A DNA stretch of 63,294 bases from Aquimarina agarilytica ZC1 (GCF_000255455.1 NZ_JH621248.1:144178-207471), one strand, 5' to 3'; counted from the first letter of the stretch, positions 44,231 to 53,920 are shown. The notes: a model not told the origin generated them from the letters alone. Made by a program: numbers and translations.

Positions 44231-45365
44231 ATGAAATTTGAAATATCGTTCCTTTTCCTCTTTCCGATTCCTTTACCTTAATACGACCTTCATGATAATC
44301 CTCAATAATACGTCGTGCCAAAGACAAACCTAAGCCCCAACCTCTGGTTTTTGAAGTATACCCTGGCTCAAAAACTGAATTAAACCTATGTTTTGAAATT
44401 CCCCTCCCTGTATCATGTACTTGCACCTTAACGTACTTATCATCCTCAATTAGCTTTACATGCAAACTCCCTTTACCCCGCATAGCGTCAATAGAATTTT
44501 TAACTAAATTCTCAATAGTCCATCCATACAGTTGCCTATTTAATTGTACGTTAATCTCCTTTTCGGGAGTTTCAATGGAAAACTCTATTAAATTAGAAGC
44601 TCTTGATTTTAAGTATTCATAGGCTTCTCTGGTTTCAAAAACAATATCCCTAACTTTTAAACTAGGTTTAGATCCAATTTTCGAAAAACGTTCTGTTATC
44701 GTTTTTAGACGCGTAATATCCTTATCCATTTCAACCAAATAACTCGGATCAACTTGCTCGGTTTTTAAAATTTCAATCCAGCCTACTAATGATGACAATG
44801 GAGTTGCTATTTGATGAGCCGTCTCCTTTGCCATACCCGCCCACAACTTATTTTGTTCACTAGCCTTAGAGGTATTAAAGAAAAAATACACCACGCCAAT
44901 TAATAAAAAAACCACCAATACAATAGCTATAGGGTAATACTTTAACTTAATCAATATAGGTGAATTTCCATAATACAAATACTGAGTACCACCCCCCAAA
45001 ATATTTATAATAATCGGTTCATTTTGTCCTTTTATTTCCTTTATGTAAGCCTCAAAACGTTCGGGATCACTTGTTATATTTTTAGAAATATTTGATTTCA
45101 AATTCACTTCTCCATTTTCATCAACAACTACGATAGGGATATTATTATTACTCCTACTTATCAACAAATTAAGTTCCAAATAATCATTTTGATCTTCGGT
45201 ACTAAAGGATTTTTGTGACTGTGCCCAAATTTCCATTTTATCACGTTCTACATTTTTTAAACGTTCAAAAAACAAACTAGTATTCCACAAGATCAAGCCT
45301 ATAATACTCATGGCAGCAATCATAATAAAGGCTTGCGAAAAATTTTTTTGGGCTACAAAATTCAT
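44217..45365 (-). CDS. Membrane sensor histidine kinase
   Basis: About 382 residues: membrane helices at about 12-33 and 145-165 around a small periplasmic sensor, phospho-acceptor box ETAHQIATPLSSL (H184), N box ENLVKNSIDAM, G1 DTGRGIS and G2 GWGLGLSLARR. The start at 45365 is preferred to an ATG five codons upstream. No response regulator next to it. Confidence 0.92.
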   Translation of the reverse strand: MNFVAQKNFSQAFIMIAAMSIIGLILWNTSLFFERLKNVERDKMEIWAQSQKSFSTEDQNDYLELNLLISRSNNNIPIVVVDENGEVNLKSNISKNITSDPERFEAYIKEIKGQNEPIIINILGGGTQYLYYGNSPILIKLKYYPIAIVLVVFLLIGVVYFFFNTSKASEQNKLWAGMAKETAHQIATPLSSLVGWIEILKTEQVDPSYLVEMDKDITRLKTITERFSKIGSKPSLKVRDIVFETREAYEYLKSRASNLIEFSIETPEKEINVQLNRQLYGWTIENLVKNSIDAMRGKGSLHVKLIEDDKYVKVQVHDTGRGISKHRFNSVFEPGYTSKTRGWGLGLSLARRIIEDYHEGRIKVKESERGKGTIFQISLKKV

Positions 45366-45507
45366 GGGCTCAAAATACAATTAAAATTTAAAATTAGGAC
45401 ACACTTAAAAATATCCTAAAATTGTTAATACTTATCCCGCAAGATATATATATAAATTTTACAAAAATTGTATTTTTACAGCTTAGAATTTTAATAGCAA
45501 TTACCAA

Positions 45508-45891
45508 ATGGAAGTTCAGGGAAAAATTAAATTAGTTGGAGTTACAGAAACTGTTGGAAATAACGGATTTAGAAAAAGAGACGTTGTAGTAACTACTGAA
45601 GAACAATATCCGCAACATATTTCGATTCAATTTGTACAAGACAAATGTGATTTACTAAATGCCTACCAACCTGGACAGGATGTAAAGATTAGTATTAATC
45701 TACGTGGAAGAGAATGGGTAAGCCCACAAGGAGAAACTAGATATTTTAACACTATACAAGGATGGAGAATTGAAGCACTTCAACCAGCAGCAGCACAAGG
45801 TAGTGTTCCACCACCAATGCCACCTGCAGATGCTTTTGAACCTGCTACAAACTTTTCAAATGACCAAAAAGAGGACGATTTACCTTTTTAA
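45508..45891 (+). CDS. DUF3127 protein (OB-fold-like)
   Basis: 127 residues. Begins MEVQGKIKLVG and contains GFRKRDVVVTTEEQYPQHISIQF; the C-terminal tail is acidic and ends DDLPF, as in single-stranded DNA-binding proteins. DUF3127 proteins are common in Bacteroidota and are suspected to bind nucleic acid. Followed by a terminator. Confidence 0.9.
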   Translation: MEVQGKIKLVGVTETVGNNGFRKRDVVVTTEEQYPQHISIQFVQDKCDLLNAYQPGQDVKISINLRGREWVSPQGETRYFNTIQGWRIEALQPAAAQGSVPPPMPPADAFEPATNFSNDQKEDDLPF

Positions 45892-45917
45892 CAATCAACT
45901 TTTATAGATATAATCAC

Positions 45918-45961
45918 AAAGCTATTTACACTTATTTTAACTATTTGTAAATAGCTTTTTT
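45918..45961 (+). terminator. Terminator after the DUF3127 gene
   Basis: Perfect 13-bp stem AAAGCTATTTACA/TGTAAATAGCTTT with a T tail. Confidence 0.9.
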
Positions 45962-45975
45962 ATTTTATGCTATGT

Positions 45976-46617
45976 ATGTATTTGCTAGATGAACTTATCT
46001 ATTTCCCACCCGTAAAGCAAGCCGATGAATATGGATTATTGGCCATCGGAGGCGATTTAAGTAGTGAGCGGCTTTTACTTGCTTATCAAAATGGTATTTT
46101 TCCATGGTTTGAAGCAGACCAACCTATTTTATGGTATAGCCCAGACCCAAGAATGGTACTTGCTTTTCAAAATTTAAAGGTAAGTAAGTCAATGAAACAA
46201 CTACTCAAAAAAAAACCATTTACAGTAACCATCAACCAATGCTTTACCGAGGTTATTACTCGTTGCGCACATCAAAAACGAAATAATCAAACGGGCACTT
46301 GGATTACCGAAAACATGATTTCTGCCTACACCAAATTACACGAATTAGGTATTGCCCTTTCGGTAGAAGTGTGGCAAGGCAGCTCCTTAGTCGGTGGCCT
46401 ATATGGGGTAAACCTTAAAGATCAAAAAGTATTTTGTGGCGAGAGTATGTTCACTGAAGTTAGCAATGCTTCAAAAGTAGCCTTTATTTATATGTGCCGT
46501 TATTTCGAAAAAAAAGGCTATAAATTTATTGATTGCCAAATGCATAATGACCATTTAGAGAGTTTAGGTGCTATCGAAATTCCCCGAAGTGATTTCATCA
46601 ATGCCCTTCAAAAGTAA
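45976..46617 (+). CDS. aat: Leucyl/phenylalanyl-tRNA-protein transferase
   Basis: 213 residues. Family signatures: YFPPVKQADEYGLLAIGGDLS, GIFPWFEADQPILWYSPDPRMVL, TGTWI, GLYGVNLKDQKVFCGESMF and DCQMHNDHLESLGA. Transfers Leu or Phe to N-terminal Lys/Arg of proteins, marking them for ClpS/ClpAP degradation. Start at 45976 matches the family N-terminus better than the ATG nine bases upstream. Confidence 0.95.
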   Translation: MYLLDELIYFPPVKQADEYGLLAIGGDLSSERLLLAYQNGIFPWFEADQPILWYSPDPRMVLAFQNLKVSKSMKQLLKKKPFTVTINQCFTEVITRCAHQKRNNQTGTWITENMISAYTKLHELGIALSVEVWQGSSLVGGLYGVNLKDQKVFCGESMFTEVSNASKVAFIYMCRYFEKKGYKFIDCQMHNDHLESLGAIEIPRSDFINALQK

Positions 46618-46672
46618 TGAATTGTAAGGCTTAAGAATGAATTCGACTATTAATAACGTAAAAGAAACATTT

Positions 46673-47287
46673 ATGGAAACAACAGTAACATCCACCGTTG
46701 AAATTTTAAACAAAAGCTTAAAAAACAGTTTAAGCTATACGGAATACCGTGAAAAAGTAAGTAATCTTATTCTGGAAAATAAATCGACAGGTAATGATCC
46801 TGATAGTGAAGCTTTATTAAATTACAGTAAGCTGAATGACCGCCGTATGCGACGTTTAGATAAAACAATTAAAATAGACTCCGCTATTGGTCAAAAAATT
46901 AAAGATGTTTCTTCTCCAGTAAAGTGGGTAGTACTTACCGAAAGCTGGTGTGGTGATGCCGCGCAATCACTGCCTATAATGAATAAATTAGCGGAACTGA
47001 ATGAAAATATAGATTTTAGAGTGGTGCTAAGGGATGAAAATGAAGAACTAATGAATGAATTCCTGACTAATGGCGGAAAATCTATTCCTAAATTAATTGC
47101 ATTTGATGTTCAAAAAAATGAAATCATTGACTCATGGGGTCCTAGACCAACAGTGGCTACTAAAATGGTAAATGACTACAAAACTGAACACGGAAAACTT
47201 ACCCCTGAATTTAAAGAGGATCTTCAAGTTTGGTACAACAAAGACAAAGGTGCAAATGTTGCTGAAGATTTATCCAAATTAGTATAA
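46673..47287 (+). CDS. Thioredoxin-family protein with CGDA motif
   Basis: 204 residues. Thioredoxin-like fold with the active-site segment TESWCGDAAQSLP: only the first Cys (C93) of the CxxC pair is kept. The family is common in Bacteroidota; a single Cys suggests a monothiol or non-redox role. An upstream ATG at 46637 is possible. Probably co-transcribed with aat. Confidence 0.85.
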   Translation: METTVTSTVEILNKSLKNSLSYTEYREKVSNLILENKSTGNDPDSEALLNYSKLNDRRMRRLDKTIKIDSAIGQKIKDVSSPVKWVVLTESWCGDAAQSLPIMNKLAELNENIDFRVVLRDENEELMNEFLTNGGKSIPKLIAFDVQKNEIIDSWGPRPTVATKMVNDYKTEHGKLTPEFKEDLQVWYNKDKGANVAEDLSKLV

Positions 47288-47293
47288 CCTGCA

Positions 47294-48190
47294 TTATAAT
47301 TGATAATTGATGCCTAAAGCTATCATTTCACGTACTTGAAAATTGCCCGTGGTATCATCATCATAGATCACTTGAAAACTTAAGCTAGCCTTCATATGCT
47401 TATTTATAGTCGAATCCATATTTAGGGTATAGTTTATATCCACATTGGCCACCTTTTCTAAATAATTGGCATATAAGTTTAATAGGTTTTCAAGTGTTAC
47501 ATTTTTAAACAAACTAATTTTACTGCCCGCTGCAATAGAAGCTCCAAACTCTGTATTGTCAGTTTTTCCTTGATCTACACCAAAAGCATCTTTTTCACGA
47601 GTAAAAAAACGATCAACAAGTATTAAACGTGTTGTTGCCGGAGCAATATTAATTTGAAAGTTCTCATTCTTTTTCCATAACAATCCCGGACCAATTTGAA
47701 AATAAGCAGGAGAAAAGCCCCTACTTACCAAAGTCCTTGAACCATCTTTCCCAAAGTTATACCCCTTAGCAAACTGTGATTTAAAATTAAAATACCCAGA
47801 ATAACTCCAATGACCACTACCTGTATTTTTACCTACTACAGCACTAAACTCAATAAGATCATCTACTTTTCGTACCCGATCTCTATCTTTTATTTTAGTA
47901 ATTCCATAAGCTAGATTAAGTCGATTATCCCAGGTCCAAGCTGCTTTTTTATAGTTAATTTCATATTCAAATTTACCATTTACCGCTAAGTTGGATACAC
48001 CTCCTCCAACCCAATCATCATTAAAAGCTGTTTGATTTCCTAAAAGAGAAACAGCCCCTTTGCTTGTCCAAGGAGATAAACTTACTGCTTGCGGGTGAAC
48101 CACAGTAGTATCTTGCACTACTGTTGCGCCCTTTTCTTGACTAAAACAAAAAAAAGGAACTAAAAATATCAAAAAAAGAAGCTTATTCAT
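47294..48190 (-). CDS. DUF3078 outer-membrane beta-barrel-like protein
   Basis: 298 residues with a signal peptide (MNKLLFLIFLVPFFCFSQ). Alternating beta-strand pattern with WTWDNRLNLAYG, FSPAYFQIGPGLLWKK and a final aromatic strand, typical of DUF3078 proteins, predicted outer-membrane barrels. Tandem paralogue of the next gene but with a separate promoter. Confidence 0.88.
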   Translation of the reverse strand: MNKLLFLIFLVPFFCFSQEKGATVVQDTTVVHPQAVSLSPWTSKGAVSLLGNQTAFNDDWVGGGVSNLAVNGKFEYEINYKKAAWTWDNRLNLAYGITKIKDRDRVRKVDDLIEFSAVVGKNTGSGHWSYSGYFNFKSQFAKGYNFGKDGSRTLVSRGFSPAYFQIGPGLLWKKNENFQINIAPATTRLILVDRFFTREKDAFGVDQGKTDNTEFGASIAAGSKISLFKNVTLENLLNLYANYLEKVANVDINYTLNMDSTINKHMKASLSFQVIYDDDTTGNFQVREMIALGINYQL

Positions 48191-48206
48191 ATCTATTTAG
48201 GCAATT

Positions 48207-48214
48207 CAAAGATA
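48207..48214 (-). promoter_or_regulatory. -7 promoter element of DUF3078 gene 1
   Basis: TATCTTTG on the minus strand fits TAnnTTTG, 17 bases before the ATG. Confidence 0.6.
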
Positions 48215-48235
48215 AAAAAACCCCTTTTAACGACA

Positions 48236-48270
48236 AAAAGCTTGCTAAGTTTTACCTCAACAAGCTTTTA
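48236..48270 (-). terminator. Terminator of DUF3078 gene 2
   Basis: Stem AAAAGCTTG/CAAGCTTTT; a T-rich tail follows in the minus direction. Confidence 0.75.
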
Positions 48271-48308
48271 TTTAACTATTTATTATGATTTTTTGGCTTA
48301 GCTTAAAT

Positions 48309-49226
48309 CTAGAATCCGTAGTTTAAACCAGCACCAAATGCTTCTCTAATTTGAAAAGCTCCCACTGTATTATCATCATACAATGCTTGGAAAGTTAAAT
48401 TTGCAGAAATATACTTATTCACTTTCATTACTAAATTCATAGTATAATCGATATCTACATTCTGAGGATCTTCTAAGTAATTAGAATACAAGCTTAAAAT
48501 ATTTTCCACAGAAATATTTTTAGCTACATTTAACTTGTAATACCCTTGTAAGGAGGCACCAAATTCAAAACGACTAGTATCCCCTTGTTCCACACCAAAA
48601 CTATCTCCATTCACAGTAAATTCATCATGTACAAAAATAAAACGCGATGTTGCAGGAGCAATATTAACTTTTAAATTATCACTCTTTTTCCACACCATAC
48701 CTGGTCCAAACTGTAAATATGCTGGCGAAAAGAAATGTGAATTTCGCTCTCCTATAGTTAAGATTTCAACAGTACGCGTTGTTCCATCTGCATTTGTTAT
48801 TGTAACAGATTCTCCCACTGTTTCAAAACCAGCATCAAATTGCGTTCTAAAATTTCCAAAAAATGAGTAACTCCATAATCCACCTGCTTTTTTACCAACT
48901 AATGAATTTATTTCTAAACGATCATTTGTTTTTTGTGAATCTGCATTATTAACTTTTGCTATTCCATAAGCTCCAATAAATTTATTATCCCAAGTCCAAT
49001 CACCTTTTAAGTAATTTACATCGTAACTTACGGCTAAATCTAATGCTAAACTGTTTATTCCTCCTGTCGCCCAATCATTATTAAATGCCGATTGGTTAAA
49101 TAATATAGAAGCATTTCCAAATCGCTTCCAACCTTCTTTAGGTGCTTCTTCTGTTTTTGTTTCTTCTTGCGCATAAAGACCAAAACTAGCCATTAATACA
49201 CTTAATGATACAATAATTTTTTTCAT
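48309..49226 (-). CDS. DUF3078 outer-membrane beta-barrel-like protein (second copy)
   Basis: 305 residues: signal peptide (MKKIIVSLSVLMASFGLYAQ) and the same strand pattern as the previous gene (NQSAFNNDWATGGINSLALD, WTWDNKFIGAYG, FFSPAYLQFGPGMVWKK). Start at 49226 supported by the signal peptide and a promoter 28 bases upstream; a longer frame to 49325 is not expected to be translated. Confidence 0.9.
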   Translation of the reverse strand: MKKIIVSLSVLMASFGLYAQEETKTEEAPKEGWKRFGNASILFNQSAFNNDWATGGINSLALDLAVSYDVNYLKGDWTWDNKFIGAYGIAKVNNADSQKTNDRLEINSLVGKKAGGLWSYSFFGNFRTQFDAGFETVGESVTITNADGTTRTVEILTIGERNSHFFSPAYLQFGPGMVWKKSDNLKVNIAPATSRFIFVHDEFTVNGDSFGVEQGDTSRFEFGASLQGYYKLNVAKNISVENILSLYSNYLEDPQNVDIDYTMNLVMKVNKYISANLTFQALYDDNTVGAFQIREAFGAGLNYGF

Positions 49227-49253
49227 GATAATATGTATGTAGTATTTGTGCGG

Positions 49254-49261
49254 CAAATATA
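49254..49261 (-). promoter_or_regulatory. -7 promoter element of DUF3078 gene 2
   Basis: TATATTTG on the minus strand fits TAnnTTTG. Confidence 0.6.
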
Positions 49262-49461
49262 AGCTATGAAAAAAGAGAGTCCTTCCCTTTAAAAAAAATC
49301 TTCTAAATATTTCGACAAAAGACATAAAAAAAAGCCAAAATACACTATTAAGGCTTTAATTAATTATCAAAAAACTATTCTTTTATCGAAAATCAGCCTT
49401 TAATTAGAATTTAACTATCTGATTTACTGATTATTATATATAAATTAGTGTTTTTTTATGC

Positions 49462-49968
49462 TTATTTCTTTACTTTATACAATGGCACCGATGAACACGC
49501 CTCGCCATACATCATACTTTTGACCACAGGCTGCAATTTTTGCACTAAACTTATATACGCATTTTCGGGAACTGGCTTATTGGAACAGCCTTTTATAATA
49601 ACAGGCTTATCCTTGTATTCACTTATTTTTATAGTCGCAATTTGTGCTTCGTATAATTGTGTTTCCAAGGTTACTAAATCTCCAATAACCACTTTGTTGG
49701 CATAAGGAGAAATTGCTGTGGTGATCAGCATAAATGCCCAACCAGGAATAATGGCATCCGATGAGCAGGTGAGTGCTATAAAATGATCTTGATATTGTGA
49801 CCAATCATGCGCCCCAACTTGAGCTCTAAAATCTTTTTCACGAAGCAATAAACCTTCAAAAAGCCAATCTTTGATATCAAAAACAGTACGCACGCCTTCC
49901 TGATACCAATCTTCTAAATCGATCGTAACTAATTTACTATTGGCTACTCTGTTTATTATTTCGTCCAT
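49462..49968 (-). CDS. DUF2480 family protein
   Basis: 168 residues, matching the DUF2480 family (VTIDLEDWYQEG, FDIKDWLFEGLLLREKDFR, HDWSQYQDHFIALTCSSDAIIP, and GCSNKPVPENAY). Function unknown, but in Flavobacteriia it is regularly the last gene of the suf cluster, as here after sufS-sufE-sufT-like. Invariant-looking Cys in LTCSSD and KGCSNKP. Confidence 0.9.
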   Translation of the reverse strand: MDEIINRVANSKLVTIDLEDWYQEGVRTVFDIKDWLFEGLLLREKDFRAQVGAHDWSQYQDHFIALTCSSDAIIPGWAFMLITTAISPYANKVVIGDLVTLETQLYEAQIATIKISEYKDKPVIIKGCSNKPVPENAYISLVQKLQPVVKSMMYGEACSSVPLYKVKK

Positions 49969-49972
49969 TTAT

Positions 49973-50007
49973 TTAGTATTAAGTACTGAGTACAAAGTAT
50001 TAAGTTT
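49973..50007 (-). repeat. TACT heptad repeat upstream of the DUF2480 gene
   Basis: Five units with a 7-base period on the plus strand: TTAGTAT, TAAGTAC, TGAGTAC, AAAGTAT, TAAGTTT. In the sense of transcription these are TACT heptads ending TACTAAATA right at the start codon, as before thiD. Confidence 0.9.
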
Positions 50008-50096
50008 TATTCACTTAATCTTTCATACTTTTTAAAACTAGCACTAAATTACACAAGCAATTATTCTTTACTTTGTTCTTAATATGCTAAGCTATA

Positions 50097-50420
50097 TTAG
50101 AGCATTCCCAACTCCAATTTAGCTTCTTCGCTCATTAAATCTTGACTCCATGGTGGATCAAAAGTAATTTCCACTTCGCAATCATTTACGGCATCAATAG
50201 ATTTTATTTTTTCTTCCACTTCTACCGGAAGGGTTTCTGCAACGGGGCAATTCGGTGTGGTTAACGTCATTAAAACTTTTACATCATAATCTTCGTTCAC
50301 AAAAACATCATATATTAAACCTAGCTCATAAATATCTACTGGAATTTCTGGATCAAAAATGGTTTTTAAAACCGCCACTACTTTTTCTCCTAACTGATTT
50401 GTATCTATATCTGTACTCAT
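50097..50420 (-). CDS. DUF59/SufT-like Fe-S cluster assembly protein
   Basis: 107 residues, MIP18/DUF59 family: LKTIFDPEIPVDIYELGLIY, LTTPNCPVAETLP (conserved Thr and Cys) and the final DPPWSQDLMSEEAKLELG. In suf clusters such proteins assist Fe-S cluster maturation or transfer. Lies between sufE and the DUF2480 gene. Confidence 0.93.
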   Translation of the reverse strand: MSTDIDTNQLGEKVVAVLKTIFDPEIPVDIYELGLIYDVFVNEDYDVKVLMTLTTPNCPVAETLPVEVEEKIKSIDAVNDCEVEITFDPPWSQDLMSEEAKLELGML

Positions 50421-50426
50421 TTTTTA

Positions 50427-50460
50427 TGCTATTGGTCTTTAGTTTTTAGCTAAGGACATT
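50427..50460 (-). repeat. Heptad repeat, sufE-sufT junction
   Basis: TGCTATT, GGTCTTT, AGTTTTT, AGCTAAG on the plus strand, seven-base register. On the coding strand it reads ACCAATAGC about eight bases before the SufT-like ATG, close to the thiC junction. Confidence 0.75.
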
Positions 50461-50524
50461 ATTTATAACTACGCTATTTATTAATTTCAAGTGATTACTA
50501 TTTATAAAGGTAGGTAACCGAAAT

Positions 50525-50947
50525 TTAATTCAATTGTGTTTTATATGCTACCGCATACATTTTCAATTGTTTTATCATACTTACCAATCCGTTTGCACGT
50601 GTTGGTGACAAATGTTCTTTTAATCCAATTTGATCAATAAAATCCGTATCGGCATCAATAATTGCCGATGGGTGTTGCCCAGAAAAAGTACGAATTAAAA
50701 TAGCGATAATTCCCTTGGTGATAATAGCATCACTATCGGCAGTAAAATTAAGTTGATCCCCTTTTAATTCGGCATGTACCCAAACTTTACTTTGACAACC
50801 TTTAATGATATTTTTATCGGTCTTGTACTTTTCATCAATTAGTGGTAAATCTTTTCCTAAATCAATCATATACTCATAACGCTGCATCCAATCATCAAAC
50901 ATTTCAAATTCCGATACGATTTCTTCTTGTATTTCTTTTATGCTCAT
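50525..50947 (-). CDS. sufE: Cysteine desulfuration protein SufE
   Basis: 140 residues. The sulfur-accepting Cys is C51 in IIKGCQSKVWV; the C-terminal GLKEHLSPTRANGL segment is typical. It takes persulfide from SufS and passes it to SufB. Confidence 0.96.
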   Translation of the reverse strand: MSIKEIQEEIVSEFEMFDDWMQRYEYMIDLGKDLPLIDEKYKTDKNIIKGCQSKVWVHAELKGDQLNFTADSDAIITKGIIAILIRTFSGQHPSAIIDADTDFIDQIGLKEHLSPTRANGLVSMIKQLKMYAVAYKTQLN

Positions 50948-50953
50948 ATTTTA

Positions 50954-50988
50954 AGCTGTTTGCCTTCAGCATTTAGCTGTTGGCATAT
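50954..50988 (-). repeat. Heptad repeat, sufS-sufE junction
   Basis: AGCTGTT, TGCCTTC, AGCATTT, AGCTGTT, GGCATAT in exact 7-base register (plus strand). The coding strand reads GCCAACA...GCAAACA-GC just before the sufE ATG, almost the same as before thiG. Confidence 0.88.
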
Positions 50989-51008
50989 TTTTACTATTCT
51001 AACTTTAG

Positions 51009-52223
51009 TTAACTCAACATCATTACTGCTCTTTTAACAGCCGCCACAAATATATCTATCTCATCCTTTGTATTGTAAAAAGCAAATGATGCCCTTACTG
51101 TTCCCGGGATGTTATAAAAATTCATAATGGGCTGTGCACAATGATGTCCTGTTCTCACAGCTATTCCTAATTTGTCAACAATTGTACCAATATCATATGG
51201 ATGAATTGTACCGACATTAAATGATATAACAGCTGTCTTTTCGTCAGCCTCACCATAAATACGCAATCCTTCAATCTGCTTTAATGCATTAGTCGCATAG
51301 TCTAGTAATTCTTTCTCATAGGTTGCTATGTTTTCAAAACCTATACTATTCATATAATCCAATGCTACTCCAAAAGCAATACCTCCACAAATATTTGGAG
51401 TACCTGCTTCAAACTTAAATGGTAATCCTGCATAAGTTGTTTTTTCAAAAGTTACTTGATCAATCATATCACCACCACCTTGGTATGGAGGTAATTTATT
51501 CAGCCATTCTTCTTTACCATACAACACCCCTACTCCGGTAGGCCCACATAATTTATGTGCCGAAGCTACATAAAAATCAACATCTAAGGCTTGTACATCA
51601 GGTTTCATATGCGGTGTTGCCTGCGCTCCATCAATTAATACTGCTGCTCCTACGGCATGGGCTTTTTTAATAACAAAATCAATTGGATTCACCGTTCCTA
51701 AAGCATTTGACACATGATTCATAAAAACTAACTTGGTTTTTTTGCTTACCAATGTCTCATACACATCCATTTGCAAAGAACCTTCCTCATTCATGGGAAT
51801 TACTTTTAGCTCGGCGCCAGTACGCTCACAAAGCATTTGCCAAGGCACTATATTGGAATGATGCTCAAGGGCAGAAACAATAATTTCATCTCCTTTAGTT
51901 ACAAACTGAGTAAAACCAGTAGCCACTATGTTTATGGCATGTGTGGTTCCTGCAGTTAAAATCATTTCGTAATCATGCTTGGCATTAAAATGCGCTTGCA
52001 CTTTTTTACGAGCTACCTCATAAGCATCCGTTGCTTCTTGCGAAAGCGTATGTACACCTCGATGAATATTTGAATTGTAATTACTATAATAATCAACAAT
52101 CGCATCAATAACTACTTGAGGTGTTTGTGAAGTGGCTGCATTATCAAAATACACTAAGGGTTTTCCATTCACTTCCCTTTTTAAAATAGGGAAATCCGCT
52201 CTTATTTTTTGAATATCCAGCAT
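51009..52223 (-). CDS. sufS: Cysteine desulfurase SufS
   Basis: 404 residues, PLP-dependent class V aminotransferase fold. PLP lysine in VASAHKLCGPTGVG; catalytic Cys C362 in VRTGHHCAQPIM with the short SufS-type loop (group II). Provides sulfur to SufE. It has its own promoter and starts the second half of the split suf cluster. Confidence 0.97.
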   Translation of the reverse strand: MLDIQKIRADFPILKREVNGKPLVYFDNAATSQTPQVVIDAIVDYYSNYNSNIHRGVHTLSQEATDAYEVARKKVQAHFNAKHDYEMILTAGTTHAINIVATGFTQFVTKGDEIIVSALEHHSNIVPWQMLCERTGAELKVIPMNEEGSLQMDVYETLVSKKTKLVFMNHVSNALGTVNPIDFVIKKAHAVGAAVLIDGAQATPHMKPDVQALDVDFYVASAHKLCGPTGVGVLYGKEEWLNKLPPYQGGGDMIDQVTFEKTTYAGLPFKFEAGTPNICGGIAFGVALDYMNSIGFENIATYEKELLDYATNALKQIEGLRIYGEADEKTAVISFNVGTIHPYDIGTIVDKLGIAVRTGHHCAQPIMNFYNIPGTVRASFAFYNTKDEIDIFVAAVKRAVMMLS

Positions 52224-52248
52224 ATAAACCTTTAATTGAATTAATTTA

Positions 52249-52256
52249 CAAAGTTA
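52249..52256 (-). promoter_or_regulatory. sufS -7 promoter element
   Basis: TAACTTTG on the minus strand with a TTGC motif about 20 bases upstream; matches the flavobacterial -33/-7 arrangement. Confidence 0.65.
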
Positions 52257-52447
52257 AGGCTTGCATAGCAAATAGATTAAAAACAGCTAGTAAAAAAAGG
52301 TTAATAATCCCTTTAAAAGATTATTAAATTCGAATTATTCATTATAAAGTTTATTAACTATTCAAATCCTTGAAAAATCAAACATTTCACCATACTTTAA
52401 TTACAACATCACAGATAAGAATTTCAAAAAATAAATCATACAATAAA

Positions 52448-52479
52448 AAAAGCCTTTCTACATTGGTAGAAAGGCTTTT
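52448..52479 (-). terminator. Terminator of the astacin-like protease gene
   Basis: Perfect 14-bp stem AAAAGCCTTTCTAC/GTAGAAAGGCTTTT with a 4-base loop and a T run in the minus direction. Confidence 0.92.
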
Positions 52480-52502
52480 AATAATTTTAAAAAAATAGTA
52501 TA

Positions 52503-53489
52503 TTAGTTACAAGGCCCCTGATTTACGAATCTAAAATTGATTGCTTCGTATAAATCTCCTCTAAAAATAACTTTATCACCATTTCTGTAACGTCTGTTTC
52601 TGTCATATTGTTCTACACCATCACATCTGGACGCAGAAGTAGTAGATGCGGGATAAGCAGCATTTGTTCCTTGAATATCTAATTGCGTAAGATTATTTCC
52701 TGCACCACGCACTGGTTGGCCATTATCTTTTCTAGTCATCGTTGGCACACTACGGCTTTTAGCAAAAGTAGTAGAATTGTACATCATAATAGAGTTAAAG
52801 TCAATGCTATTAGTTAACGGGGTAGAATTACGACTAATAAAATACTGATCTCTACCTCTGTCTTGTATGGCATCAAAATTCACCGTAATAAAATTATCTC
52901 GATCTGGTCTATTTTGTTCGTGTAAAAATCCTAATGTATGTCCAAACTCATGTACAATAAGCGATGTGCTTGATCTGGAACCTAAGTTAACAGTTCCTCT
53001 GTTCCCTCTGGAGCCTAAGGTTGCATTACCACAATTACAGGTAGCACCACTACTTCTGACAGTTACATAGGTACTTTCATTTGTGCGCTCCTTAAATTTC
53101 ACATTAGTTTTACTTGTCCATTCCTCCATTGCTGCAAATACATTATTTCTTACAGTGGTAGAAAGATTGTTTTGGATCACATACACCACTGTATTGTTGG
53201 CCCATCTCCTTACTCCAGCGCCTTCACCTAATTTTCCAATTGATCCTGGTGCTTCAATTTCTGGCACTAAACCATCGGGTAAAAATTGTTCTTCGTCAAA
53301 TAAAATATCTCCATTGCTGTAAGTCTCATTTCCTAATGGTGTTACCTTAATATCGGTTCCCAAAAAGTTTTTAGTTACAGATTGAATTTCATTTGGAGTT
53401 TCTGTTGTTTCTGTTGTTATGTCGTCTTTTTGACAAGACCACAACGTCCCTACCGCTAGCGCGGTTAATGTTAATTTATTGAATTTCAT
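52503..53489 (-). CDS. M12A (astacin-like) zinc metalloprotease, lipoprotein
   Basis: 328 residues. Lipoprotein signal with C19 (VGTLWSCQKDD), a propeptide-like region and the astacin zinc motif HEFGHTLGFLHE (H180, E181, H184, H190) followed by NRPDRDNF and the Met-turn SIMMYNSTTFA. The C-terminal 45 residues have a YDRNRRYRNGDKVIFRGDLYEA pattern, a carbohydrate-binding-module-like tail. Extracellular peptidase, tethered to the outer membrane. Confidence 0.93.
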   Translation of the reverse strand: MKFNKLTLTALAVGTLWSCQKDDITTETTETPNEIQSVTKNFLGTDIKVTPLGNETYSNGDILFDEEQFLPDGLVPEIEAPGSIGKLGEGAGVRRWANNTVVYVIQNNLSTTVRNNVFAAMEEWTSKTNVKFKERTNESTYVTVRSSGATCNCGNATLGSRGNRGTVNLGSRSSTSLIVHEFGHTLGFLHEQNRPDRDNFITVNFDAIQDRGRDQYFISRNSTPLTNSIDFNSIMMYNSTTFAKSRSVPTMTRKDNGQPVRGAGNNLTQLDIQGTNAAYPASTTSASRCDGVEQYDRNRRYRNGDKVIFRGDLYEAINFRFVNQGPCN

Positions 53490-53920
53490 GAGTGTGTTGT
53501 TTGTATTTTACAACTACAGAAATGTTTACATTAGTATAACAATAGGATAACTTTAACTATTGTTATTTTATGTGATCAATAAAGAAAATTACTACAAAAA
53601 ATAACCTTAACCTGCTTATTTAAAAGAATCTAAATAACTTACTTACTAAAAAAACTCTAAATCATTGACAAAACTTTAACTAAAAAAATAACCTCTATGT
53701 TCGTTAAGCATAAGAAATGTTGGGCAGGTGATAAGCACTATCGTTTCGGTTTGTTACTTAGCTAAATATAAATATTTGCTTTTATATTCTCTTCTATAAA
53801 CGCTAAATTTTATATTTAGCGGACTTTGTTAATATCCACAGAACTTTTGGTTAAGCACAAATGCACTATGCTTTTTATACCTTGTAACCTGTCTGGCTTT
53901 TTTATTCCCAAAATTGCTAG
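53490..53920. other. Intergenic region upstream of the protease gene
   Basis: No gene seen. It presumably contains the protease promoter near 53500-53560; a GTTGGG-type sequence at 53718 resembles the start of the repeats flanking the R-M pair. Confidence 0.3.

Noticed and set aside
46673..47287. Thioredoxin-like protein as a classical disulfide oxidoreductase
   Set aside because: The second active-site cysteine is replaced by Ala (CGDA), so a dithiol mechanism is not supported.
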